The translations under genes and the position numbers were made by a program. From the NCBI GenBank assembly GCA_019747375.1, contig JAIEQX010000384.1:1-33377 (forward strand): 33,377 nt of DNA, read 5' to 3'. This stretch comes from Beijerinckiaceae bacterium (GTDB taxonomy: Bacteria > Pseudomonadota > Alphaproteobacteria > Rhizobiales > Beijerinckiaceae). The notes beneath the pieces were generated by a model. It saw nothing but the letters and a program-made list of their open reading frames with translations, did not search any database and was not told the DNA's origin. Below are positions 18,529 through 30,153 of the stretch, one piece after another. Numbering within the stretch: position 1 is the stretch's first letter; every line of letters starts with the position of its first letter.

Positions 18529-18783
18529 TCAGAGAATCGAATCGAGGATGAAGGGCTTTCGCGGCGGCACGACATTGCTGCGCGTCGCGGGGGTCACGGC
18601 GTCGATCGTGTTGGTCTGGGTCTGGCCGATCACGCTGCTTTCCGCCGGCGGCGGGGTCGAGCCGGGAGGCGCCTCCAGTTCGCCGCGCCGGCCGCAGCCC
18701 GACAGCGCGAGGCCGATAGCGAAAACGACGAGGGCGCGGCCGGCAAGCCGGCGGCTGGATGGGCGGGTGATGGCGCGATTCAC
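18529..18783 (-). CDS. Small lipoprotein (LptM/YifL-like)
   Basis: Signal peptide with lipobox LALSGC followed by GRRGELEAPPG. GTG start at 18783 preceded by AGGAG; located between argH and lysA. Confidence 0.72.
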   Translation of the reverse strand: MNRAITRPSSRRLAGRALVVFAIGLALSGCGRRGELEAPPGSTPPPAESSVIGQTQTNTIDAVTPATRSNVVPPRKPFILDSIL

Positions 18784-18826
18784 GATCGGACTCCTGCGGA
18801 GGGGCAAGTATATCGCAAGCGGGGCG

Positions 18827-20224
18827 TCAGGGCGCGGGCTTTTCGGCCGCGAGTTTCTTCAGCCATTTCTTCGCCTGGGCGCGCACATTGGCGGGCGCGG
18901 TGCCGCCGTAGCTGGTGCGGCTGCGCACCGACTTGTCGACGCCCAGAACCGCATGCACCTCGGCGGTGATGCGCGGATCGACCGACTGCATCTCCTCCAG
19001 GGTCAGTTTTTCCAGCACGATCTTGCGGCCCGCCGCCATGGCGACCAGCCGCCCGGTGACATGGTGGGCGTCGCGGAACGGCATGTTCAGCGCCCGCACG
19101 AGCCAGTCGGCGAGATCGGTCGCAATGGCGTAGCCGCTGCCCGCCGCGGCCTTCATGCGCTTGGGATCGGCGGTCAGGTCGCGGACCATGCCGGTCATGG
19201 CGGCAAGGCAGAGCGACAGCGCCTGCAGGGCGTCGAACGTGCCTTCCTTGTCTTCCTGCATGTCCTTTGAATAGGCGAGCGGCAGGCCCTTCATGACCAC
19301 CAGCAGGGCGGTCAGCGACCCGATGACCCGGCCCGACTTTCCGCGCACCAGCTCGGCGGCGTCGGGATTGCGCTTCTGCGGCATGATCGACGAGCCGGTC
19401 GTGAAGGCGTCCGACAGTCCCGCAAAGCCGAATTGCGGCGTCGCCCAGAGCACGATCTCCTCGGCGAAGCGCGACAGGTGCACGGCGCAGATGGCGGCGG
19501 CCGACAGGGTCTCGAGCACGAAGTCGCGATCCGACACGCTGTCGAGCGAATTGGCGGTCGGCCGGTCGAATCCCAGCGCCCGCGCGGTCATGTCGCGATC
19601 GATCGGGAAGGAGGTGCCGGCCAGAGCGGCGGCGCCGAGCGGACATTCGTTCAGCCGGCGGCGGGCGTCGACGAGGCGGCCACGGTCGCGGCCGAGCATT
19701 TCGACATAGGCCATGAGGTGATGACCGAACGTGACCGGCTGGGCCGACTGCAGATGGGTGAAGCCCGGCATGACCGTGCCGGCATGTTCGAGCGCGCGTT
19801 CGGCCAGCGCGCCCTGCAGGTCGCGCAGCTGGAAGTCGAGCGTGTCGATCGTGTCGCGGATCCAGAGGCGGAAATCCAGCGCCACCTGATCGTTGCGCGA
19901 GCGGGCGGTGTGCAGCCGGCCGGCGTTGGGGCCGACGATGGCGGCGAGGCGCGACTCGACATTCATATGAATGTCCTCGAGCGCGCGCGAAAAGGTGAAG
20001 GTCCCGTCCTCGATTTCGCGGCGGACCTGGTCTAGACCGGCCTTGATGGCGTCGGCGTCCTCTTGCGAGACGATGCCGCGCTCGGCCAGCATGGCCACAT
20101 GGGCGAGCGATCCGCGGATGTCCTGGGAGGCGAACTTGTAATCGAAGCCGATGGAGGCATTTATCTCCTCCATGATCGCATCGGGACCGCTGGCGAACCG
20201 GCCGCCCCACATCTTGTTGCTCAT
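18827..20224 (-). CDS. argH: Argininosuccinate lyase
   Basis: [47 protein letters not shown], signature [12 protein letters not shown]. Confidence 0.97.
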   Translation of the reverse strand: MSNKMWGGRFASGPDAIMEEINASIGFDYKFASQDIRGSLAHVAMLAERGIVSQEDADAIKAGLDQVRREIEDGTFTFSRALEDIHMNVESRLAAIVGPNAGRLHTARSRNDQVALDFRLWIRDTIDTLDFQLRDLQGALAERALEHAGTVMPGFTHLQSAQPVTFGHHLMAYVEMLGRDRGRLVDARRRLNECPLGAAALAGTSFPIDRDMTARALGFDRPTANSLDSVSDRDFVLETLSAAAICAVHLSRFAEEIVLWATPQFGFAGLSDAFTTGSSIMPQKRNPDAAELVRGKSGRVIGSLTALLVVMKGLPLAYSKDMQEDKEGTFDALQALSLCLAAMTGMVRDLTADPKRMKAAAGSGYAIATDLADWLVRALNMPFRDAHHVTGRLVAMAAGRKIVLEKLTLEEMQSVDPRITAEVHAVLGVDKSVRSRTSYGGTAPANVRAQAKKWLKKLAAEKPAP

Positions 20225-20313
20225 CCTCGCCCCCAAAACCCTGGCTCAAGACATTGGCTCTGACGCCCCCGGAGTGACGCCCGCATGATCCCCAAGACCC
20301 TCACGGGCCCGGC

Positions 20314-21018
20314 ATGACGCAAGCCGGGCAGACGCAAGATCCCCGCGGGTCCGGACCCCGCCGAACCGGTCTGCGGACCATCCTGCCGGTCGCCGCCCTG
20401 GCGATTCTCGCCCTCGCGGCCGTGTCCTTCGCGGTCCTATACGGGATCAGCGGCCCGCCCGGCAAGGAAAGCGCCGTGGCGGGCGCAAAGACGTGCCTGG
20501 CCTCGGCCGAAACGGCGGCGCGAATCGCCCCGCTGGCGCGCGGCGAAGTGGCGGCCTTCACGGTCGCCAAGACGCCCCGGCCGGCGACCGACCTGACGTT
20601 TCTGGGGCCCGACGGGGCGCCGAAAAAGCTCTCCGACTTCAAGGGGCGGGCGGTGCTGCTCAACCTCTGGGCGACCTGGTGCGTGCCGTGCCGCGAGGAA
20701 ATGCCGGCGCTCGACCGGCTCCAGGCGACGCTCGGGGGACCGGATTTCGAGGTGGTGGCGATCAATATCGACACCGCCCGGCTCGAGCGGCGCCAGCAGT
20801 TTCTCAACGAAATCGGGGTCAAGAGCCTGGCGTTCTACGCCGATCCGGCGGCGGACGTGTTCCAGACGCTGAAGCGAACCAGTAGAGTGGTGGGCCTGCC
20901 GACCACGATCCTGATCGATTCGGAGGGCTGCGACCTCGGCGTCCTGGCGGGCGCGGCTGAATGGGCGTCCGAGGATGCGGTCCGGCTTCTCGGAGCCCTG
21001 CGCAAACCCGCGACTTGA
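20314..21018 (+). CDS. TlpA-like thiol:disulfide interchange protein, membrane anchored
   Basis: N-terminal TM anchor, thioredoxin fold with LNLWATWCVPCREEMPALDRLQ and VGLPTTILID. Confidence 0.9.
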   Translation: MTQAGQTQDPRGSGPRRTGLRTILPVAALAILALAAVSFAVLYGISGPPGKESAVAGAKTCLASAETAARIAPLARGEVAAFTVAKTPRPATDLTFLGPDGAPKKLSDFKGRAVLLNLWATWCVPCREEMPALDRLQATLGGPDFEVVAINIDTARLERRQQFLNEIGVKSLAFYADPAADVFQTLKRTSRVVGLPTTILIDSEGCDLGVLAGAAEWASEDAVRLLGALRKPAT

Positions 21019-21123
21019 ACGATTGGACAGGCCGCCAACCCTTCCGACCGGCCGCGCGGGCGTTGCACGGCTCTGCTTCTTCCATTACTGAACCAGCCTG
21101 AAACCAAGAAAGAGGGCAAATCC

Positions 21124-21537
21124 ATGGCCGAGGCCAAATCCCGCCCCGTCTCTCCCGAGGCGCGGCGGCCCTTGTCTCCCCACCTGCAGATCTATCGCCC
21201 GATGCTGACCATGATGATGTCCATCATGCATCGCATCACGGGCATCGGCCTGTATCTCGGGACCTTGCTCATGGCGTGGTGGCTGATTGCGGCTGCGACC
21301 GATGCGCGCGCTTTCGCCACCGTCTCGGCCGTGCTCGGCTCGATCCCGGGCCGGCTGATCATGTTCGGCTTCACCTGGGCGCTGTTCCACCACATGCTGG
21401 GCGGCATCCGCCATTTCATCTGGGATACGGGCCGCGGGATGGATCATCCCGAGCGCGAATATCTCGCCCAGGCGACGCTGATCGGCGGCATCCTGCTGAC
21501 GATCGTGGTCTGGGTCGCGGCCTATATGGCGCGTTGA
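21124..21537 (+). CDS. sdhC: Succinate dehydrogenase cytochrome b556 subunit
   Basis: RPLSPHLQIYRPMLTMMMSIMHRITGIGLYLG and HHMLGGIRHFIWDTG (heme-ligand region). Confidence 0.95.
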   Translation: MAEAKSRPVSPEARRPLSPHLQIYRPMLTMMMSIMHRITGIGLYLGTLLMAWWLIAAATDARAFATVSAVLGSIPGRLIMFGFTWALFHHMLGGIRHFIWDTGRGMDHPEREYLAQATLIGGILLTIVVWVAAYMAR

Positions 21538-21551
21538 GAGAAAGGGACAAA

Positions 21552-21944
21552 ATGTCGAACGATCCCAATTCGATGCGTTCACCGCTCCGGCAGGTTCGCT
21601 ATCTCGGCTCGGCCAAGTCCGGGACGCACCACGCCTGGCACATGCGGCTCACCTCCATGGCGCTGCTGCCCCTGACCATCGCGTTCGTGTGGCTGATGCT
21701 GACGCTGGTGGGCAAGGATTACAACGCCGTGCGCCTCGCGCTCGGCACGCCGGTCATCGCCATCGTGATGCTGCTGTTCGTGCTGGCGGGCGTCTACCAC
21801 ATGATGCTCGGCATGCAGACGATCATCGAGGATTACGTCCACGGCGAGCCGGCCAAGACGGTTTCGCTGGCGGCGAACATGTTCTTCTCGATCTGCATCG
21901 GACTGGCCTGCGTATACGCTGTGCTGCGTCTCAGCTTCACTTGA
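21552..21944 (+). CDS. sdhD: Succinate dehydrogenase membrane anchor subunit
   Basis: [48 protein letters not shown]; between sdhC and sdhA. Confidence 0.93.
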   Translation: MSNDPNSMRSPLRQVRYLGSAKSGTHHAWHMRLTSMALLPLTIAFVWLMLTLVGKDYNAVRLALGTPVIAIVMLLFVLAGVYHMMLGMQTIIEDYVHGEPAKTVSLAANMFFSICIGLACVYAVLRLSFT

Positions 21945-21990
21945 ATTTTGCGGGTCCGTGGGCCCGGTCTTCGTTGAAAGGTCATTCAAG

Positions 21991-23805
21991 ATGGCGACTT
22001 CTCAGGGCACCGCGGGCGCTGCCTACCCGATCACCGACCATACGTTCGACGTCGTGGTCGTGGGCGCCGGCGGCGCCGGCCTGCGCGCCACGGTCGGCTG
22101 CTCCCAGGCCGGGCTTCGCACCGCCTGCATCTCCAAGGTCTTCCCGACGCGCTCCCACACCGTCGCGGCGCAGGGCGGCATCTCGGCGGCGCTCGGCAAC
22201 ATGGGTCCGGACGACTGGCGCTGGCACATGTACGACACCGTCAAGGGCTCCGACTGGCTCGGCGACCAGGACGCCATCGAATATCTGTGCCGCAACGCGC
22301 CCGAGGCCGTCTACGAGCTCGAGCATTGGGGCGTGCCCTTCTCGCGCACCGAGGCGGGCAAGATCTACCAGCGCCCGTTCGGCGGCATGACCACGAATTA
22401 CGGCGAAGGCCAGGCGCTGCGCACCTGCGCGGCGGCCGACCGCACCGGCCACGCCATCCTGCACACGCTCTACGGGCAGGCGCTGCGCAACAAGACAGAG
22501 TTCTTCATCGAATATTTCGCCATCGACCTGATCATGGACAGCGCGGGCCGTTGCCGCGGCGTCGTCTGCATGAAGATGGACGACGGTTCGATCCACCGCT
22601 TCCGCGCCAATCTGGTGATCCTGGCGACCGGCGGATACGGACGCGCGTATTTCTCCGCCACCTCGGCGCATACCTGCACGGGCGACGGCAATGCGATGGT
22701 GTTGCGCGCCGGCCTGCCGCTGCAGGACATGGAGTTCGTGCAGTTCCACCCGACCGGCATCTACGGCTCGGGCTGCCTGATCACCGAAGGCGCGCGCGGC
22801 GAAGGCGGCTACGTCACCAACGGCAATGGCGAGCGCTTCATGGAGCGCTATGCGCCCTCCGCCAAGGACCTCGCCTCGCGCGACGTGGTGTCGCGCGCCA
22901 TGACGATCGAGATCCGTGAAGGCCGCGGCGTCGGCAAGAACAAGGATCACATCTTCCTGCATCTGGATCATCTCGATCCCAAGATGCTGCACGAGCGGCT
23001 TCCGGGCATTTCGGAAAGCGCGCGCATTTTCGCGGGCGTCGACGTCACCAAGGAGCCGATCCCGGTTCTGCCGACGGTCCATTACAACATGGGCGGCATC
23101 CCGACGAACTTCCACGGCGAAGTGCTCACCAAGGTCAACGGCGATCCCGACTCGGTCGTGCCGGGCCTGATGGCGCTGGGCGAAGCGGCCTGCGTGTCGA
23201 TCCACGGCGCCAACCGGCTGGGCTCGAATTCGCTGATCGATCTCGTGGTGTTCGGCCGCGCGGCCGGCCTGCGCGCCGCCGAGATCGTGACGCCGGGCGA
23301 GAAGCAGCCGGAACTGCCGAAGGATTCGGCCGACCTCTCGCTGTCGCGCCTCGACCGCTTCCGCAACGCCAAGGGCGGCACGTCCACGGCCGCCCTGCGC
23401 GACCGCATGCAGCGCACGATGCAGAACAATTGCGCAGTGTTCCGCACCGGCGAAATTCTGCAGGAAGGCTCGAAGATGATCCACGACGTGTGGAGCGAGC
23501 TGCCCGACATCGCCATCACGGACCGCTCGCTGATCTGGAACTCGGATCTCATCGAGACGATGGAATTCGACAATCTGCTGGTGCAGGCCGTCGTGACCAT
23601 GGACTCGGCGCTGAACCGCCAGGAAAGCCGCGGCGCGCACGCCCGCGAGGATTTCCCGGACCGTGACGACAAGCAGTGGATGAAGCACACGCTCTCCTGG
23701 CTCGACAACCAGAAGAAGACGGTGTCGATCGACTATCGTCCGGTGCACACCTATACGCTGAGCAACGAGATCCAGTACATCGAGCCGAAGGCGCGCGTTT
23801 ACTGA
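21991..23805 (+). CDS. sdhA: Succinate dehydrogenase flavoprotein subunit
   Basis: [82 protein letters not shown]. Confidence 0.98.
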   Translation: MATSQGTAGAAYPITDHTFDVVVVGAGGAGLRATVGCSQAGLRTACISKVFPTRSHTVAAQGGISAALGNMGPDDWRWHMYDTVKGSDWLGDQDAIEYLCRNAPEAVYELEHWGVPFSRTEAGKIYQRPFGGMTTNYGEGQALRTCAAADRTGHAILHTLYGQALRNKTEFFIEYFAIDLIMDSAGRCRGVVCMKMDDGSIHRFRANLVILATGGYGRAYFSATSAHTCTGDGNAMVLRAGLPLQDMEFVQFHPTGIYGSGCLITEGARGEGGYVTNGNGERFMERYAPSAKDLASRDVVSRAMTIEIREGRGVGKNKDHIFLHLDHLDPKMLHERLPGISESARIFAGVDVTKEPIPVLPTVHYNMGGIPTNFHGEVLTKVNGDPDSVVPGLMALGEAACVSIHGANRLGSNSLIDLVVFGRAAGLRAAEIVTPGEKQPELPKDSADLSLSRLDRFRNAKGGTSTAALRDRMQRTMQNNCAVFRTGEILQEGSKMIHDVWSELPDIAITDRSLIWNSDLIETMEFDNLLVQAVVTMDSALNRQESRGAHAREDFPDRDDKQWMKHTLSWLDNQKKTVSIDYRPVHTYTLSNEIQYIEPKARVY

Positions 23806-23892
23806 CGCGGGTCCGACAGCTGCGGACTGGACATGATGTGATTGCGGAGGCGGCCGGAACGCCGCTTCCGAACCAGGGTCGAGAGAGAATCA

Positions 23893-24672
23893 ATGGTTGA
23901 ACTGGCTCTTCCGAAGAATTCACGGCCGACCGCCGGAAAGACCTGGCCGAAGCCGCAGGGCGCGACCAATTTCCGCGAATTCCGGATTTACCGCTGGAAT
24001 CCGGACGACGGCGCCAATCCCCGCATCGACACCTATTTCGTCGACATGGACGATTGCGGCCCGATGGTCCTCGACGCGATGCTCTACATCAAGAGCAAGA
24101 TCGATCCGACGCTGACGTTCCGGCGCTCCTGCCGCGAAGGCATCTGCGGCTCCTGCGCGATGAACATCGACGGCACCAACACGCTGGCCTGCACGATGGA
24201 CCTCAGCGCCATCAAGGGCGCGGTGAAGATCTACCCGCTGCCGCACATGCCGGTGATCAAGGATCTGGTGCCGGATCTGACGCGCTTCTACGCGCAGCAT
24301 GCGTCGATCGAGCCCTGGCTGCAGACCGACACGCCGCAGCCGGAAGCCGAATGGAAGCAGTCTCCCGAAGACCGCTTCAAGCTCGACGGCCTGTACGAGT
24401 GCATCCTGTGCGCCTGCTGCTCGACGTCCTGCCCGAGCTATTGGTGGAACGGCGACCGTTACCTCGGTCCGGCGGCCTTGCTGCAGGCCTATCGCTGGCT
24501 CATCGATTCGCGTGACGAATCGACCGGCGCGCGCCTCGACAATCTGGAAGATCCGTTCCGGCTCTACCGTTGCCACACGATCATGAACTGCGCCAAGGCC
24601 TGCCCGAAGGGGCTCAACCCCGCCAAGGCGATCGCCGAGATCAAGAACATGATGGTCCAGCGCCAGACCTGA
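23893..24672 (+). CDS. sdhB: Succinate dehydrogenase iron-sulfur subunit
   Basis: [25 protein letters not shown] (2Fe-2S), [38 protein letters not shown]. Confidence 0.98.
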   Translation: MVELALPKNSRPTAGKTWPKPQGATNFREFRIYRWNPDDGANPRIDTYFVDMDDCGPMVLDAMLYIKSKIDPTLTFRRSCREGICGSCAMNIDGTNTLACTMDLSAIKGAVKIYPLPHMPVIKDLVPDLTRFYAQHASIEPWLQTDTPQPEAEWKQSPEDRFKLDGLYECILCACCSTSCPSYWWNGDRYLGPAALLQAYRWLIDSRDESTGARLDNLEDPFRLYRCHTIMNCAKACPKGLNPAKAIAEIKNMMVQRQT

Positions 24673-24696
24673 CCGGACACGGTTTGCAAGAGACGC

Positions 24697-24728
24697 AAAG
24701 CCGGTCTCCTCTCGGAGGCCGGCTTTTT
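24697..24728 (+). terminator. Rho-independent terminator after sdhB
   Basis: 13-bp stem AAAGCCGGTCTCC-TCTC-GGAGGCCGGCTTT (one G-U) followed by TT. Confidence 0.85.
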
Positions 24729-24825
24729 CATTTCCGCGCCACGGCGCTTTCCGCGTATCCGGGACGCGAGGCTTGCGCGCCGCGGTCCGTGGGGGTAGTC
24801 CACCGGCAACCTTCGGAAGCCCCGC

Positions 24826-26004
24826 GTGACCTCACCCACCGTTCTCGATCTTTATGAAGCCCGCGTCTCCGACGGCGCGCTCGAACGCGATCCGGCGCAG
24901 GAAATCGTGCTGGCGCGGCTCGATGCGCTGGCCCGCGCGCTCGCGGGCTATCGCCTGCCCGGAAAGCCGCACCCGCTGAAGCGCTTCTTCCTGCGCCAGC
25001 GCAGGCCGGAGCTGGTCAAGGGCCTGTACATCTGGGGGCCGGTCGGTCGCGGCAAGACCATGCTGATGGACCTGTTTTTCGAGGCCGCTCCGGTGGCGCG
25101 CAAGCGCCGCGTGCATTTTCACGCCTTCATGGCGGATGTGCATGCGCGCATCCATGCCTGGCGACAGGAGCTCAAGCTCGGAACAGTGAAGGGCGAGGAT
25201 CCGATCGCCCCGGTGGCGGCGGCGCTCGCCCGCAAGGCCGCGCTTCTCTGCTTCGACGAATTCGCCGTCACGGACATCGCCGACGCCATGATCCTCGGGC
25301 GCCTGTTCACCGCCTTGTTCGCGCATGGCGTGGTGGTGGTGGCGACGTCGAACGTCGTCCCCGACAGACTTTACGAAAACGGGCTCAATCGCGCGCTGTT
25401 CATTCCGTTCATCCATCATCTGCAGGAGCGCGTCGACGTCGTCGAACTGCAGTCGCGCACCGATTTCCGTCTGGAAAAACTCAGCGGCGAGCCGGTCTAT
25501 CATGTGCCGGCCGACGCCGAGGCGGCGCGGGCGCTCGGCCGCATGTTCAAGCGGCTGACGGGCGTCGAGCGCGGCAGGCCCGATTCCGTCGAAGTGCTCG
25601 GCCGGATCGTGCCGGTGCCCGAGCGCTCCGGCGCGGTGGCGCGTTTCACCTTCGCGGATCTGTGCGAGCAGCCGCTCGGCGCTTCCGATTATCTGGAGCT
25701 GGCGCGCGAGTTCCACACGCTCGTGGTCGAGGGCATTCCCGTGATGGGACCGGAGAAGCGCAATGAAGCAAAGCGCTTCATCAACCTGATCGACGCGCTC
25801 TACGACCAGCACGTGAAGCTCATCGCATCGGCCGACGCGGAGCCGACCGGTCTCTATCTCGGCACGAGCGGGCGCGAGGCGTTCGAATTCGACCGCACCG
25901 CGTCGCGGCTCATCGAAATGCGCTCCACCGAATATCTGGCCTTGCCGCACGGGTCGGCGACGTCGGAAGGTTCGGGCAATACGAGTGGGCTTGTCGAAAC
26001 CTGA
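24826..26004 (+). CDS. zapE: Cell division protein ZapE / AFG1-like ATPase
   Basis: GLYIWGPVGRGKTMLMDLFFE (Walker A), KRRVHFHAFMADVHARIH, LLCFDEFAVTDIADAMILGRLF; GTG start. Confidence 0.93.
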   Translation: MTSPTVLDLYEARVSDGALERDPAQEIVLARLDALARALAGYRLPGKPHPLKRFFLRQRRPELVKGLYIWGPVGRGKTMLMDLFFEAAPVARKRRVHFHAFMADVHARIHAWRQELKLGTVKGEDPIAPVAAALARKAALLCFDEFAVTDIADAMILGRLFTALFAHGVVVVATSNVVPDRLYENGLNRALFIPFIHHLQERVDVVELQSRTDFRLEKLSGEPVYHVPADAEAARALGRMFKRLTGVERGRPDSVEVLGRIVPVPERSGAVARFTFADLCEQPLGASDYLELAREFHTLVVEGIPVMGPEKRNEAKRFINLIDALYDQHVKLIASADAEPTGLYLGTSGREAFEFDRTASRLIEMRSTEYLALPHGSATSEGSGNTSGLVET

Positions 26005-26012
26005 GCAGCGCC

Positions 26013-26621
26013 ATGAAAGTCACGAGCCAGTCCGAGCCGGCCGATCTGCGCATCCTCGATCTCGCGGCCGATCAGGTCCGCAAGCTCGGGGCCGGGCGCC
26101 TGACCATCGTGTCGGTGGCGCGCGAGGCCGGCATGTCGCACGGCAATGTCTATCGTTACTTTCCCTCGAAGGAGGCGCTGTTCGACGCCATCAGCGAACA
26201 ATGGCTGAAGCCCGTCGAGGCCGGCTGGCGGATGATCGCCGACGCGCCCGATCCGGCATTCGACAAGCTCGAACGCATCGTGGTGTCGGCGCACCGGTCG
26301 TATCGCGACAAGCTCGAGACGGACCCGCATCTGTTCGACCTGTTCTGCCGGTCTGTCGAGGAGGGGCGCAGCACCGCCCGCAAGCACCGCAACAAGCTGC
26401 AATCGGAGATTCAGCGCGTGCTCGAGGAGGGCATGGCGGGCGGGCTTTTCGACGTCGCAGACCAGCGCCGCGCGCTCGCCCTGGTGTTCGACGCGCTCTA
26501 CCGTTTCATGAGTCCGATCTCCGTCCGGCTTGACCGGGACACGCCGCGCGCCCAGATGGACGGGCGGTGCGACCGGTGCGTCCGACTCACGCTTCGCATC
26601 CTGTCGAGCGGCCGATTGTAG
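26013..26621 (+). CDS. TetR/AcrR family transcriptional regulator
   Basis: N-terminal HTH LTIVSVAREAGMSHGNVYRYFPSKEALFDAI is characteristic of the TetR DNA-binding domain. Confidence 0.92.
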   Translation: MKVTSQSEPADLRILDLAADQVRKLGAGRLTIVSVAREAGMSHGNVYRYFPSKEALFDAISEQWLKPVEAGWRMIADAPDPAFDKLERIVVSAHRSYRDKLETDPHLFDLFCRSVEEGRSTARKHRNKLQSEIQRVLEEGMAGGLFDVADQRRALALVFDALYRFMSPISVRLDRDTPRAQMDGRCDRCVRLTLRILSSGRL

Positions 26622-26634
26622 CCAGGCGCGAGTG

Positions 26635-26659
26635 ACAAATGACAAAAAATGTCATTTGT
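26635..26659. repeat. Perfect 10-bp inverted repeat, AT-rich (candidate operator)
   Basis: ACAAATGACA-AAAAA-TGTCATTTGT directly downstream of the TetR stop, in a markedly AT-rich patch. Confidence 0.7.
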
Positions 26660-26789
26660 TATGAATAATGAAGGCTTAAGACTGGCCCGATCGAGGGCCG
26701 TGCAATGGCCTGGTAACATCCTGAAAACTTGGCGCTTATTCGGTTTGCGGCGCAACCGCCGCAATGGCGGTCCCGAGCCGACCGCCTAA

Positions 26790-27869
<1,080 letters not shown>

Positions 27870-27880
27870 GCGACCCGCCC

Positions 27881-27901
27881 GCCGGCGGCGCGTCCGCCGG
27901 C
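27881..27901 (+). other. Intercistronic hairpin between mdh and sucC
   Basis: 8-bp stem GCCGGCGG-CGCGT-CCGCCGGC; no strong U tract directly after. Confidence 0.5.
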
Positions 27902-27935
27902 GACCACCTCTTTTGTGGATTGCGAGACCGATCCG

Positions 27936-30019
<2,084 letters not shown>

Positions 30020-30036
30020 GCCCTTTCAACGAAACA

Positions 30037-30060
30037 ACCCGCCGCGTTCGCGCGGCGGGT
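30037..30060 (+). other. Strong hairpin between sucD and sucA (possible attenuator/processing or terminator-like element)
   Basis: Perfect 10-bp stem ACCCGCCGCG-TTCG-CGCGGCGGGT; followed by CGATCC, no U tract. Confidence 0.6.
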
Positions 30061-30153
30061 CGATCCGACGCCGCAATTCCGACAGCCTCGGCACGGAAAC
30101 GAAGCGCCCGAGACCGGAATGATTCGGCCACAAGTCTGACCAGGTGACTCGAA

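Noticed and set aside
18780-20249. 489-aa minus-strand ORF
   Set aside because: Same strand as argH but a different frame; argH frame carries the [12 protein letters not shown] signature.
21982-23748. 588-aa minus-strand ORF
   Set aside because: Antisense to sdhA, which is unambiguous.
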